The position numbers were made by a program, and so were the translations under genes. A model generated the notes under the pieces. The model ran no database searches. It saw only the letters and a list, made by a program, of their open reading frames with translations, and was not told where the DNA came from. From Ilex aquifolium (taxonomy: Eukaryota > Streptophyta > Magnoliopsida > Aquifoliales > Aquifoliaceae), in assembly GCA_951799425.1 (NCBI GenBank), contig OX637405.1, positions 19,069,089 through 19,133,088 of the forward strand: a DNA stretch of 64,000 nucleotides. Direction: 5' to 3'. How positions within the stretch are numbered: the stretch's first letter is position 1; each line of letters starts with the position of its first letter. This document shows, in pieces, positions 22,390 to 33,743 of this stretch.

Positions 22390-24480
22390 TGATGAGAACC
22401 AAGATGAGCCTACTCTTAAAGATCTTTTGCATGTCCAGATGGGCCAATTACAAGATCAAGAGCCAAGAAGATCAAGGAAGCAATGCAAGGATTGGTGCAA
22501 TCCACTTGGGTCTCAAAGCAAGTCTATTGGGGTTCACATCATTTGGTATCAGAGCAAGGTTTCCAATCAGGTCTTATCCTATCCTTTTATTTCTTGCATT
22601 ATTTATTCTAGGGCTTCATTGTTCTAGGGTTTCAAAAAAAAAAAAAAAAGGGCTGTCGAAATTCTTCTTAGGGTTTTGTGTGGCTGCCAAATTTTTTTTT
22701 TCATTGTTCTAGAGTTCCAAAAAAAAAAAAATTTTTTTTTTCATTGTTCTAGGTTTGAGTTATTGTTAGGGTTTTGTCAATTGTTTACTATCTAGTTTGT
22801 GATCAAATTAGTTGGTGAAAAAAAAAAATTCGTCAAAAAAAAAAAAAAAGAGGAGAAAATTCAAATTTTTTTTTTTTTTGTAAACCTTCAATGTTTCTGA
22901 TCTTTCTCCTTAAGATGTCGGTGAAGATTCGAGGATGAATCTTTTTGAGGAAAGGGGGAATGATGAGAATCAAGATGGGCCTACTCTTAAAGATCCTTTG
23001 CATGTCCAGATGGGCCAATTACAAGATCAAGAGCCAAGAAGATCAAGGAAGCAATGCAAGGATTGGTGCAATCCACTTGGGATGAAACTAGCAAGAGCCC
23101 AACACTCAAGATGAGCTTGAAAGAAGTAGAACATGTTAGATAGGGCCTGTTGTTGTTAAGGCCTTCAATGTGTTTAAAAGATTTTTATTATTAGTTTAGA
23201 ATAAGTGGGCTTGAGGATGCTTAGCCCACATATGTCTTATTAATTTATTTAAACTCTTATTAGGATTTGTTTTCTTAGTAGATTAAGAGATTTGTTTCCT
23301 TAATAGATTAGGATTTGTTTCATTAGTAGATTAGGATTTATTTCATTAGTAGATTAGGATTTGTTTCTTTAGTATATTAGGATTTGTTTTCCTTAGCAGA
23401 TTAGGAATTTTATTTGTAATGGCCAGCCTATAAATAGGCGTTCTATCAATGTAAATTGGGAGACAATATATAATGAATTTTGATTGTGAGTTGAGTTGAG
23501 TTTACTCCTCTTGTTCTTGATTGAACTTCTGAACTTATCAAAGGTAAATCACAACCTTTGTGGCGTTCCTCCTTGTAATTTGGGTTCTTGAGACGGGTTT
23601 TTCAACGGGTCTAGATTTTAATATAATCTAGGTTCTTGACACGAGTTCTCAATGGGTCTAGATTCTCCATCCATTGACCTGAGTTTGGCTTTCTTGGGTT
23701 GTATTTCCAATATTGTTGTTGGGTCTCAAAGCAAGTCGATTGGGGTTCACAACAATATTGGAAAAACAACCCAAGAAAGCCAAACTCAGGTCAATGGATG
23801 GAGAATCTAGACCCATTGAGAACTCGTGTCAAGAACCTAGATTATATTAAAATCTAGACCCGTTGAAAAACCCGTCTCAAGAACCCAAATTACAAGGAGG
23901 CCACAGAGGTTGTGATTTACCTTTGATAAGTTCAGAAGTTCAATCAAGAACAAGAGGAGTAAACTCAACTCAACTCACAATCAAAATTAATTATATATTG
24001 TCTCCCAATTTACATTGATAGAACACCTATTTATAGGCTGGCCATTACAAATAAAATTCCTAATCTGCCAAGGAAAACAAATCCTAATATACTAATGAAA
24101 TAAATCCTAATCTACTAATGAAACAAATCCTAATCTATTAAGGAAACAAATCTCCTAATCTACTAATGAAACAAATCCTAATAAGAGTTTAAATAAATTA
24201 ATAAGACATATGTGGGCTAAGCATCCTCAAGCCCACTTATTCTAAACTAATAATAAAAATCTTTTAAACACATTGAAGGCCTTAACAACAACAGGCCCTA
24301 TCTAACATGTTCTACTTCTTTCAAGCCCATCTTGAGTGTTGGGCTCTTGCTAGCTTCATCCCAAGTGGATTGCACCAATCCTTGCATTGTTTCCTTGATC
24401 TTCTTGGCTCTTGATCTTGTAATTGGCCCATCTGGACATGCAAAGGATCTTTAAGAGTAGGCCCATCATGGTTCTCATCA
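22390..24480 (+). mobile_element. Fold-back retroelement J with TSD GTACT
   Basis: Both outer ends are the same LTR terminus, TGATGAGAACC at the left and its reverse complement GGTTCTCATCA at the right, flanked by GTACT (22385-22389, 24481-24485). Inside are a 149-bp left LTR (22390-22538) with a large internal deletion, a PBS (22544-22555), a 390-bp noncoding interior rich in A-runs, a purine tract (22946-22960) and a full plus LTR (22961-23751). An inverted copy of the LTR (about 23752-24480) follows, lacking the LTR's last ~30 bp. No coding capacity was found. It looks like an aberrant reverse-transcription product of a non-autonomous element. Confidence 0.8.
22544..22555 (+). promoter_or_regulatory. 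Primer binding site, tRNA-Met type, element J
   Basis: TGGTATCAGAGC is the standard initiator tRNA-Met primer site. It lies five bases after the LTR end TTCACA. Confidence 0.9.
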
Positions 24481-24575
24481 GTACTGGTACCAAGTCTTAC
24501 AGGTACCTGTACTAGACAACCAGGGGGCTCAGGTACCGATACCTCTTCTTAAAAATTGAAATTTGAACTATGACA

Positions 24576-25410
24576 TTATAGGATTCAATCGTCATTGTGG
24601 TTGGTGGGAAGGCTTTGCATCTTCTTCAAGGTAGATCATATGGGTGAATATTAGAGGGTTGATTCCCTTTAAATCTATTGTAGTCCACCTAATGTCTCCC
24701 TTGTGGGCCGTCAACAATTATAGAAGCCTTGATTCTTGTTTAGATAGCAAGGACAAACTGATCACCACTGGAAAAGTACCATCACTCACTTGATAAGCAT
24801 ATTTCAAAGTAGATGGGAATGACGTCAACTTAGGTTAGGGTAGTTGAACAGCCGTTGGTAGAGCATGCTTCTCCATGGGTTGTAATTCTTCAAACTTAGG
24901 CTCCAACGAGCCTAGAATAAAAGCTTCTTCTTCTTGAACAACTATTTCCTCAGACAAGATCTCCAAGTATCTTCTAGTTGAATCCTCTTCTTGTTGCTCA
25001 TGATGGTGTCAATGAGATTCATCTGATGTAACTCTCCATCATCCCCGGGCTGCCTTCCAATGTTGAACACGTTCAACTCCAAGGTCATATTCTCGATGGT
25101 TAGCTTCATGAATCCATTCCCGCAATTAATTAAGGCATTAGAGGTTGTAAGGAATGGTCTACCCAACATAACTGAGATCTGAATAGATGGGTTAGCAACA
25201 GGACAAGTATCAAGAACAATAAAATCAACTGGGAAGTAAAATTTCTCCACTTGGACTAGAACATCAGCCACTATTCCTCGTTGCATATTTACATTTCAGT
25301 CAACAAGTTGGAGTGTATCAGGATGTCGGCTCCAATTCTCCCAATACAAGCTGCATATAAACGGAATAGGGAAGGAGGTTTACACTTGCACCCAAATCAA
25401 CCAGTGCTTG
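24576..25410 (-). pseudogene. Athila-type protease/RT-junction fragment
   Basis: Minus-strand translation gives QALVDLGASVNLLP near 25400, with D-L-G-A active site. It continues with GIVADVLVQVEKFYFPVDFIVLDT and MLGRPFLTTSNALINCGNG (25286-24942). A degraded pre-RT linker follows toward 24700 (KFEELQPMEKHALP). The frame is interrupted near 25290 and again after 24942. The 5' side is cut at 25411 by an LTR fragment. It is part of a different Athila-type copy than D, since it has opposite orientation. Confidence 0.7.
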
Positions 25411-25716
25411 TGTGACACCCCAAAAATCCGGGTGTCCGTTGATCACCCATCAACCCGTGGCATACCCGTGGATATCATGTAACTCAACATAACGCCATTA
25501 TGCCCCATTTATCGGGGTCCATAATTTAACGAAATTCGGGCAGAGTCTACTTTGTACGGGAAGCTCTACCCAAAACAAAATCTGTGCAATATACAATCAC
25601 GTGACCCATCCGAGGTCCAATACACAACATTGACCGCACCGGGTCCATTTATGAGTAAACATTGACCACACTGGGTCCATTTATCCATACTCATATAAAA
25701 ACATGCAAGGTTATAT
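25411..25716 (-). mobile_element. Chromovirus LTR fragment (terminal ~300 bp)
   Basis: It begins TGTGACACCCC like the LTRs of element K and then diverges (CATCAACCCGTGGCATACCC). A short tandem repeat with ACCGGGTCCATTTATGAG and ACTGGGTCCATTTATCC lies at about 25630-25685. It stops where the pol of element D begins, so the remainder is missing. Confidence 0.6.
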
Positions 25717-27105
25717 CAAAAGTATCTAAGCAGGATGCGAAGCCAAGACTCATTAGGTGGATCCTCCTCCTACAAGAATTTGATTTGACTATTAAAGACA
25801 AGAAGGGAGTTGAGAATGTTGTGGCGGATCACTTATCCCGGCTGGTGGCACAAGAGACAAATGAGCACATCCCTATCCCAGACTCTTTCCCTGATGAGCA
25901 GTTATTGTCCATTCATTCTCATTGTCCTTGGTATGCTGACATTTGCAATTATCTTGCAACAGGACAAATTCCACCACATTGGAGCCCTGAGGATAAAAGG
26001 AGATTTATGGCCGACGTGAAGTACTTCTAAGAAGACCTCAGCCAAGATTCTCCAATCAGGTTTCTACTGGCCTTCTCTGATTAAGGATTGCATTTCATTT
26101 TGCAAAGAATGTGATAGATGCCAACGTTTGGGTAGCGTGACCCAAAGGAATATGATGCCCCTCTCCCCTGTACTTGTGATAGAAATATTCGATTGTTGGG
26201 GCATCGATTTCATGGGTCCCTTCCCTATGTCGTTTGGCTATCTATACATTCTGCTGGCAGTGGACTACGTGTCCAAATGGGTGGAGGCTATCCCGACAAA
26301 GACTAATGACCACCGGGTTGTAGTCAAGTTCTTGAAAGAGAACATTTTTTCGAGGTTCGGGATGCCTCGTGCTTTGATTAGTGACGGTGGATCACACTTT
26401 TGTAACAGGCCAGTTGCATCGTTAGTGTTCAAATATGGCGTTACACATAAAGTATCCACCGCTTATCACCCACAAACAAATGGCCAAGCCGAGCTAGCCA
26501 ATAGGGAGATCAAGACCATCCTTGAGAAAACAGTCAACCCCAATAGGAAGGATTGGTCTGAGAGATTGATTGATGCCCTGTGGGCATATCGTACTGCCTA
26601 CAAGACAGTCTTGGGCATGTCCCCCTATCGGCTTGTCTATGGAAAGACTTGCCATCTGCCGGTAGAAATGGAACACAAGGCCTACTGGGCCATCAAGACT
26701 CTAAATTTCAATATGAGAATGGCGGGTAAACATAGGATGTTAGAAATGAATGAATTGGAAGAGATTCGGCGGGATGCATACGAGAGTTCAAAAATTTCAA
26801 AGGAACGGGCGAAAATCTTTCATGATAACTCCATAGTGAGGAAATCATTCGAGCCTGGGCAAAAGGTACTCTTGTATAATTCCCGCCTCTCCATATTTCC
26901 CGGAAAGTTAAGATCCCGTTGGGATGGCCCCTATCTTGTCAAGGTGGCCTACCCCAATGGAGATGTTGAGATCACCAACCTCAAAGATGGCCAAACATTC
27001 AAGGTCAATGGCCAAAGACTTAAGTCATTCTTTGAGGGCTTTGAAAACCAAGTGGTGGAGGAAGAGTTAACCGACCCGGTATATCCGGACGTGGTTGAGG
27101 AATAA
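25717..27105 (+). pseudogene. Element D RNase H-integrase remnant
   Basis: The segment begins inside the RNase H-integrase linker ([29 protein letters not shown]). A deletion near 26030 joins VKYF to KKTSAKIL out of frame. This removes about 45 codons including the zinc-finger histidines, while KECDRCQ survives. The integrase core then stays open: [22 protein letters not shown] and [16 protein letters not shown] supply the D-D-E residues. The C-terminal domain runs to [15 protein letters not shown] sequence and TAA at 27103. RT, protease, gag and 5' LTR of D are not in the window. Confidence 0.85.
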
Positions 27106-27336
27106 CAATTGGTCCCTTGTTCGCATGTACAGTTTCTTTTATTTTATTTATGTCATGTTTTTTTTATTTAATGTTACTTACTTGTTGTTGGTGTATAGCT
27201 TTGTTTTTCTCTTGAATCCAGATCTTGGTGCTTTTGTCAAAAGCGCAATTGCGAGGTGTTCTCTTACCCTATTTATCCTTTATTGTCTTCCATTGCATAC
27301 TATATCCTTTTGTTGCATTGAGGACAATGCATGATT

Positions 27337-27350
27337 CAAGTTGGGGGGTG
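27337..27350 (+). promoter_or_regulatory. Internal (central) polypurine tract, element D
   Basis: CAAGTTGGGGGGTG is identical over 14 bases to the 3' polypurine tract of the same element at 41358-41371. It lies 230 bp after the integrase stop. Confidence 0.75.
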
Positions 27351-29167
27351 AGGTGCACCATTTGTATGTTACACCAAGGTTGCTGGGAAGTATTCTGCTT
27401 TTGTCGCATTAGTACAAAATATGTGAGAAATTTTGAAAATTTTTGATGAAAAATACCTTTAAGTTGATCTGTATTCCCTTATGAAGCGAGTATGAACTGG
27501 ATGACATGTTGATCGTTGCTGTGAACCTTGTGCACATGAGCTTACTATAGAAATGGATCCTATGCATAAGTATCACATATGTATTGATTTTCGAACTCAT
27601 CTGTATGTGATTTCTGAATTTGTAATTTCAGTGATTTACGGGTTGGATTCATGTTTTAAGCTTGACATAAGTAGTGGAGATGAGTAAAGACCCATGAGAG
27701 TTTTAGTGCCAAACCTTTTTGGAGGGAACTTACGTTTACTCAAAGAACATTTTTTTTGATATCAAGTTTGTTCAATAGTCTCATTATGCTTGTTTTGGTT
27801 GGTTGCATTTGGTTAGTAGACTGATTTGTCTTGATCATGTAATGCTTCCCCCATGTGGACCTGGAAGTGATCTTAGGCCATTGTTGAATATGTTGAGCCT
27901 TAGCCCTTTTTCTTGAGGAAATTTTATCCCTAGTGCCGTGATTGAGCCCATTTTAAAATTCGTTTCTATGCCACACATTTGACCAAGCCAATGCAAGATG
28001 ATAAAAATCTACCTCACCGTGGTTGTTCCTAGAACTGAATATGAGTGAGTGCAAAAGAGAAGAAAGTATGGTGTGGAAACTCCAACAAAAGGGATGAATG
28101 ATTTGAAACTCAAAGAGTTGAATGAAAATCCAAGAAAAGGAGAAAAAGGGGTGAAAATAATAAAGAGTGATCAAAAGAAAAGGAAGATGTTAAGAAGAAT
28201 AAAGAAAATAAACAAGGGGTGTGGTGATGGTGAGAAAAATCAAAATCCCATAAAAGGGAAGTGTTTTTCTAAGAGTAATGTCTCTCACTCGGAACAACTT
28301 TCTTTGTTATCCTAAATCCTTCATTTCTTTTACCTATATATCACCCCAAGGCCCCATTATAACCTTTAAAAGTCCTAGGTGATCTAGAGAAGCATGGGAG
28401 GTGCATAAATTCAAAGAAAATGATAAGTTGTGTCTTACTACCTAATGCACTAGCATCCTATTCACGAGACTATGCCAAGGTCGCTTTATTTCTACATATG
28501 AACTTCATTTTTGGATTACATGTGAACACCTTGTTTTTGAATACAAGATTCTACGTCACATGTACACATGGAGTGCATACCAGGATAGCTTGAGTGCATT
28601 TATTGTTTAAGAGTGTTCCTTGGTGAGTTTTTGCATTGAAACTGAGTTGTCTAGCTTTTCAAATATGAATTCTATTTGTAAATCCCTAAATTACTTGTTT
28701 AATTCATTTGCACACAAGTTGGAAATTAATATGGTAAGTGCATACTTTAGCCTAGCATCTAAGACTATACTTTTGTTCATGTTTACTTAGTTCTAGTCAT
28801 ATGAGGAATGTGTTAGAAGTGCCATACTTGCAAGAATGAGGGAATATTTCTCAAATTTTGGATATTTGGAAAGATTTGGTATTGCTCAAATGTTAATTAG
28901 TGATTTGCATGTTGGGTATTTATTTTGATAATGAAAGTTAGAAATTCACCCACTATACATTGAAGGCATCAAAGTTGTAAATCACATTGCAATTTCGGTA
29001 ATGAATTGGGCATAATTATTCGAACTGTGGTTTGCAAGTGGATTAGATGTTTAGGGTGGAGTGGAGGTCATGAAAAGAGTGTTAGAATGCATAAGGGAGA
29101 TCCTAAGAGAGAGTGGAATGGAAGTGAAATGACTGTAGGGGCATTTTGGAATTAAGGCAGCAACTAC
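27351..29167 (+). other. Long noncoding spacer of element D between pol and accessory ORF
   Basis: There is no ORF with recognisable features. A Lys-rich 88-codon frame at 28049-28315 falls in purine-rich sequence and looks accidental. The Cys-rich ORF found at this place in A, B and C is not detectable. Some AAGAAAATG-rich purine stretches lie near 28070-28260. Confidence 0.5.
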
Positions 29168-29400
29168 CGCTCGACTACCGGTAGCCAATTGCTTCTGGTG
29201 TAGCAGCTACCGGTAGTCAGTGAACGAGCTACCGGTAGCCGATGGTCAGAACGCCTGAAATTAGGGTTTTTAATTGGGGTTTTTCGGAGAGACTCTTTAG
29301 TATCCTCACAATACATTGAACCCATTCCAAATCCCTCTCACCCATAACCCCCCTAGATACCCAAACCGTTCCCTTTCCCCATTCATCTATAAATTCCTAA
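29168..29400 (+). promoter_or_regulatory. Element D internal promoter: CTACCGGTAG array and TATA-like box
   Basis: Three CTACCGGTAG palindromes lie between 29174 and 29240. The ~70-bp stretch aligns with the last part of the array in this element's 3' LTR (41700-41773), including the GTCAGTG linker. A TATA-like TCTATAAATTCC is at 29386-29397, and the accessory ATG follows about 140 nt later. I infer an internal promoter. The distance from palindromes to TATA (about 150 bp) is longer than in A and C. Confidence 0.65.
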
Positions 29401-29530
29401 CCATAGAACTGCGAATTTGGAGTTTCTCCTTCAAGATTCAAAGCCTCTGTTTTTCCGAAACCTTGGGCCAGCCAAAAATCTCTCAAACCCACCCCCCTCT
29501 TCTCAGTTGCAGACTCACAGAATCATCCCT

Positions 29531-30781
29531 ATGGCTCGTACCAAACGTCCAGGACCAAGTTCCCCACAACCCTCAGTGGCACCCAATCGAAAGAGAAGTG
29601 GGGAAGGTTCAAGTGCTCAAAGGGCGGAGCAAAGAAAAAAGGCAAGGAATGAGGCTAGGGATCAGTTTATTAACGAGAAAAATGTGACTTGTGAAAGGGA
29701 TGTGCATAGGAGATCTTTGGGTGTGGATCATGTGGTGGTGAAGACCATTGAAGCTCTTGGAATGACATTTTGGTTCAAAGAGGTGAGTGGTTTCAATTTG
29801 CCTCAATGCCGAGAGTTTTACCAAAGACTCAAGGTGGCGAATGAGGATGAGAATATTTTGAAAACAAACGTGCGAGGGAAGAGTTTTGAAGTGACTCCCG
29901 AAGTGATTGCTACTCTGTTGGAGTACCAACAGCCACCTCCCTCCACTTCGATTTATCCGGATAATGTCGAAAATGCCATACCTATTCAGGACTATGTGAG
30001 TTCAATGTATGTTGACCCAACACAGTTTAAGGGAACAGTCCATTCTGGGGGCCTTAAGCATGAATTTGGTTTGATGAATAAAATCCTTCACTACAATCTG
30101 TTTCCAAAGGGATCAGAAAAGACACCAAATGTGGAGAAGTTGGGTCTCTTGGATGCAGTGATGACGGGGAAGAAGTTGAATATCGCACTTTTCATCTGGG
30201 AGGTAATGAAGGATTTCGCCGAGACTGACCGTCCAAGGGCGAATCTCCCTTATGGAAATTTGGTGACTCGCATGTGTAACCATTTCAAGGTAAAAAGAAT
30301 TGTTTCTGATAAAATCACCCCTCCGGAGACTGGAACCATTGGGCAAGCTAGTAGCATGAAGAGGACTGCCATGACCCGAGCCGAGCGTGCTAGACCTTCA
30401 GGTCCAGGGTCATCTAGTGCAGGACCGCCTGGTGAGGGCCCATCTGAGTCGAGGCCATCCACTGCTATGCCAGAAAGCCTCATTTCTCGCCGTCTGGATT
30501 CACTGGAGGGTACTGTGCTGGGAATGGAAGCTGTTATGCAGGGGATGGCAGCGATGATGAAAGATCTATATGTGCATACCTTTCCCGGGAGGTCTATACC
30601 GGAAGGGCTCGCACCTCCTGCTTATAGTCCCCCTAGAGCTAGGCCCTCCACGTCCCCAGTGGTGGAAGATGATGATGAATATGAATCCAATGAGAACAGG
30701 GAGGGTGATGATGATGACGTGTCTGGGGATGATTCTGGGGAGGAAGGAAGTGGTGATGAGGGGAATGAAGATGAGGGTTAG
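29531..30781 (+). CDS. Element D accessory protein, 416 aa, putative plant transposon protein family
   Basis: I chose the ATG at 29531 (MARTKRPGPSS) over an upstream in-frame ATG at 29417, because related ORFs start with a short basic segment and 29417 lies close to the TATA-like box. Residues 2-44 are Arg/Lys-rich (NRKRSG, EQRKKARNEAR), a likely nuclear localisation signal. Residues 60-255 form the family domain (WFKEVSGFNLPQCREFYQRL, GKSFEVTPEVIATLLEY, FGLMNKILHYNLFPKG, LPYGNLVTRMC). Residues 317-345 (SLISRRLDSLEGTVLGMEAV) look like a short coiled coil. Residues 379-416 are almost all Asp, Glu, Gly and Ser. Basic N-terminus, dimerising helix and acidic tail suggest a nuclear regulator, which is inference. 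The ORF is complete although D's pol is broken. Confidence 0.75.
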   Translation: MARTKRPGPSSPQPSVAPNRKRSGEGSSAQRAEQRKKARNEARDQFINEKNVTCERDVHRRSLGVDHVVVKTIEALGMTFWFKEVSGFNLPQCREFYQRLKVANEDENILKTNVRGKSFEVTPEVIATLLEYQQPPPSTSIYPDNVENAIPIQDYVSSMYVDPTQFKGTVHSGGLKHEFGLMNKILHYNLFPKGSEKTPNVEKLGLLDAVMTGKKLNIALFIWEVMKDFAETDRPRANLPYGNLVTRMCNHFKVKRIVSDKITPPETGTIGQASSMKRTAMTRAERARPSGPGSSSAGPPGEGPSESRPSTAMPESLISRRLDSLEGTVLGMEAVMQGMAAMMKDLYVHTFPGRSIPEGLAPPAYSPPRARPSTSPVVEDDDEYESNENREGDDDDVSGDDSGEEGSGDEGNEDEG

Positions 30782-31025
30782 GGTCCATTGAGTTCCCTTG
30801 TTTTGTGTTCTTAGGTTGTTTGTCCTGATGGAGTCAGTGGGTCAATAGAAGGAGCCATGTTAGGTTGTTTTGTCTCTTTTTGAAACCTAACCCTATGTAC
30901 TCCAAGTTTAATTTTGATCTATTAAAGAAAACCACAGTTTGAATTTAGTTTGCCCTTGTTCATTTCTAAAATTGCAATTTGATTTCTTATGTTTTGATTG
31001 ATCAAAGAATAGATTGTGGGAATGA
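30782..31025 (+). other. Element D 3' untranslated region, left part
   Basis: Noncoding sequence from the accessory stop to the insertion site of element K. It resumes at 41310 after K. Confidence 0.6.
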
Positions 31026-31030
31026 TTGTT
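31026..31030. repeat. Target site duplication TTGTT, left copy
   Basis: TTGTT precedes the LTR of element K, and the same five bases follow the other LTR at 41305-41309. Confidence 0.9.
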
Positions 31031-33649
31031 TGTGACACCCCAAATTTCCGGGGGTCCTTTATTAACCGTTGACCATCCGTCAACCCGCGGAAATACTCGT
31101 GATAGTCGTATAACCCGACACCACGTCACTCACATGCTTTTAATCAGATTTACCATCCACAAGGTCAATTATACCTCCATTTATGTCCATTTATGTCATA
31201 GAAACCAAAGAAAACAAAGCCCAAAAGCATGGCTAAGCATTTTGAAAATTTCAAGTTTTTGGAAAAACCTTCCGGAAGGTCGATATACACCTACCGGAAG
31301 GTCGCTGAAGGAACTGTTACATGAAAAGGATCAATTTCAAGAACTTCCGGAAGGTCGACATCAGTAGCAAAAAAACCTTCCGGAAGGTCCATTCCAGTAG
31401 CCAAAACCTTCCGGAAGGTTCATTCCAGAAAACAAAACCTTCCGGAAGAACTCGGCAGTCAAAAAGAAACCCAAGGCAAAACCTTCCGGAAGGTCCACTC
31501 CAGTAGACAAGTCCTTCCGGTAGGTTTTACTCCAGTAGCTAAAATCTTCCGGAAGGTTCATTCCAGTGGGCAAAACCTTCCGGAAGGTATTAGCTGTGAG
31601 CAAGGCAAGCTGGGGTTTTTAGCAAAACCTTCCGGAAGGCCGACACACACCTTCCGGTAGGTTTTCAGACTGTGAGCATAAAAATGGATTTCTTCCCCCT
31701 CCAAACCATCCTTAAAGCTACCCCATACGCTCCAAACTCATTCAATACATGTTTAATGAGATTTTCCATATAATACCCAACTCATACAATCTCTATTACA
31801 ATTCATCCCATAATATATATACATCAAAATGGAATTTTGTTAAAGGTTTTACAAAACTTAAACTAAGGCCACAAGCCGGCCCCCTTCATGCTTGATGCTC
31901 TCCAAATGAGCCATCCGCCGGAGCAAAACCCACACCTGAAATGTTTTTCCCATAAAGGGTGAGCCACGCTCAATAGGGTATCTCCTAGAGAGGCTACTCC
32001 CCAACCTAAATGCATATGAAATGTCACATGCTATCAATCAACAATCCACAACAAGAATATATTCCATGTTGAAACGTGTAATGTCATGCTATGAAATGAG
32101 GTGAGACTCACTCATGCACATCAACCGAGCCCTTCCCGGCTCCTCTACACATGCAAGTGCCAATGTGTACCAATCCGTCATTTATGTTCCACATCAAATG
32201 ACATTTCATTCTAGGGTCTTTGTAAGGGGTGGATGTTCATGGACTCACACCAAAGGTCACCCAACCTACACGGAATTCATGGACTTCCACCAACGGTTCC
32301 GCGTACACCGACACACTTTATGAGCTCTTATACCAACGGAGTGCGTATCCAATCACCGGGTCTCTCACCCGAGGGATTTTCTAGCCCTTCTTGCTACCCC
32401 AACCCTATCAACATATAAACCATACGACTCGACTAGGTCATCGACCCATATTACCCGAGCTCACTCGTCATCCACCATGCGTGGTGAAGACAAACAACCA
32501 TGCACACACACCTCCTAAAATGCGATGTTCCCGTGCATATGAAATGTGATGCTCCATTGCAACACTAACACAATGTTCGATATGGCATGAGTGACATATG
32601 AACATTCTCAACACATTCCTCATATTCCATGGCAAAATCATATCAAAAGCATATAATTCCCATAATACAAATTTCAAGCATGTTATCAACATACTAAAAT
32701 TTCAAGGCATATATATAAACACATAACATGCCCACAATTTCACATAACACATGAATTCACATTAGGTTCATTTCACATATCCAATCATAGAAATCACATT
32801 TAGTAACTTCTAAATATCCATCCAAGCTAGGATTTCCTTTACCCATTTCAATACCCAATTCACCCAATTTCACAACAATAGGCAAGAGACACATAGGCTA
32901 TCATCCTACCCATTCCATAAAAACATTATAGGCTTGGAATAAACCTTAGTAGGAAGAAACCCTACCTCTTGAAGCGTGAGGAACGACCAAGGGAAGTTCC
33001 AAGACCCGATTCAAGCAAAAACCCTCACTTCCCGAAAATCCCGTACCTTGACCTTCGGTAAAACTTGTGCTTTTTGGTATAGCCGCGTAGCCCTCGATGA
33101 GTAGAGCGACTTTAATTCTTGGATTGAATGGATCCGAGCTTCGTAGCCTTCTAGATCGTAGAGAGAAGTGAAGATTTTCAAGCTCTCTCCCTCTCCTCTT
33201 TTCTATCGGCTGAACGGCAAGAAGAATGGGGGAAAAAATCTGATTTTCCCCCCTTTATATACCCTTGGAACACTTGGCCCACAACGCGCCACACGGCCTC
33301 TCTTTTCCGGGTCCGTTTTAACCCCGAAACGATTAAATTTCGTCCCGATTTAAGTTTAAAATATTTTTATTTCACTTGTCTCTAATATTTCCCCAAATTT
33401 GGAAACTTTATAAAAATTTCGTGTACAGGGTCACCCGGGGCCCGTTCGTCTCGTAAAACGCGAAAAATCCGACTATCTCGGAATTCCACGAAATTTGACG
33501 TGGTAACTAGATTTCGCGAGACGAATCCAACGGTGAGGTCCGTTTCGTCATCCGAGTTCTAGAAAAATTCAGGTTTACAACCTGTACTGTAGTGGCAATT
33601 TACCGTTTTACCCTTTTTCACAAAGGTTGAAATTTTCTCGGGTTTTACA
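31031..33649 (-). repeat. Element K 3' LTR
   Basis: It runs from TGTGACACC to GGTTTTACA on the plus strand, 2619 bp. The minus-strand TATA box is GTATATAAAG at 33253-33262. The palindrome array lies at 31266-31664, about 1.6 kb downstream of the TATA box in the sense direction and so inside the transcribed leader. Confidence 0.95.
31266..31664. repeat. Palindrome array of element K, unit AACCTTCCGGAAGGTY (3' LTR copy)
   Basis: About twelve sites carry TTCCGGAA or the variant TTCCGGTAGG, most with the flanks AACC and GGT. Central CCGG is intact in all of them. Read on the minus strand, spacers contain CTACTGGAGT or CTACTGGAAT several times. The second copy is at 38922-39320. Confidence 0.9.
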
Positions 33650-33662
33650 TTCTTCCCCCCTT
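33650..33662 (-). promoter_or_regulatory. Element K polypurine tract
   Basis: The minus strand reads AAGGGGGGAAGA directly next to the 3' LTR. Confidence 0.85.
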
Positions 33663-33743
33663 AAAAGAATTTCGTCCCCGAAATTCACACACTCATGCAC
33701 ACACAATTACACGCATATGCAACAGTCATATAACACTAAATGA

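Larger units (their letters stand above)
22224..24575 (+). mobile_element. Inverted chromovirus LTR fragment, split by element J
   Basis: After J (22390-24480) and one copy of GTACT are removed, this is a short fragment with GGTACCGGTACC-type palindromes (22227-22389 and 24481-24545). It continues into GGTATCGGTACC-flanking sequence that is the reverse complement of about 1375-1425. It is thus inverted relative to the LTR part at 21245-22223. The right boundary near 24575 is approximate. Confidence 0.6.

Noticed and set aside
28049..28315. 88-codon Lys-rich frame in the spacer of element D
   Set aside because: It lies in purine-rich sequence that gives Lys and Arg codons by composition, has no homologous ORF in A, B or C, and shows no domain.
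31266..31664. Palindromes as transcription terminators
   Set aside because: They lack a T-run after each dyad, occur in dense arrays in eukaryotic LTRs, and are mostly next to promoters.
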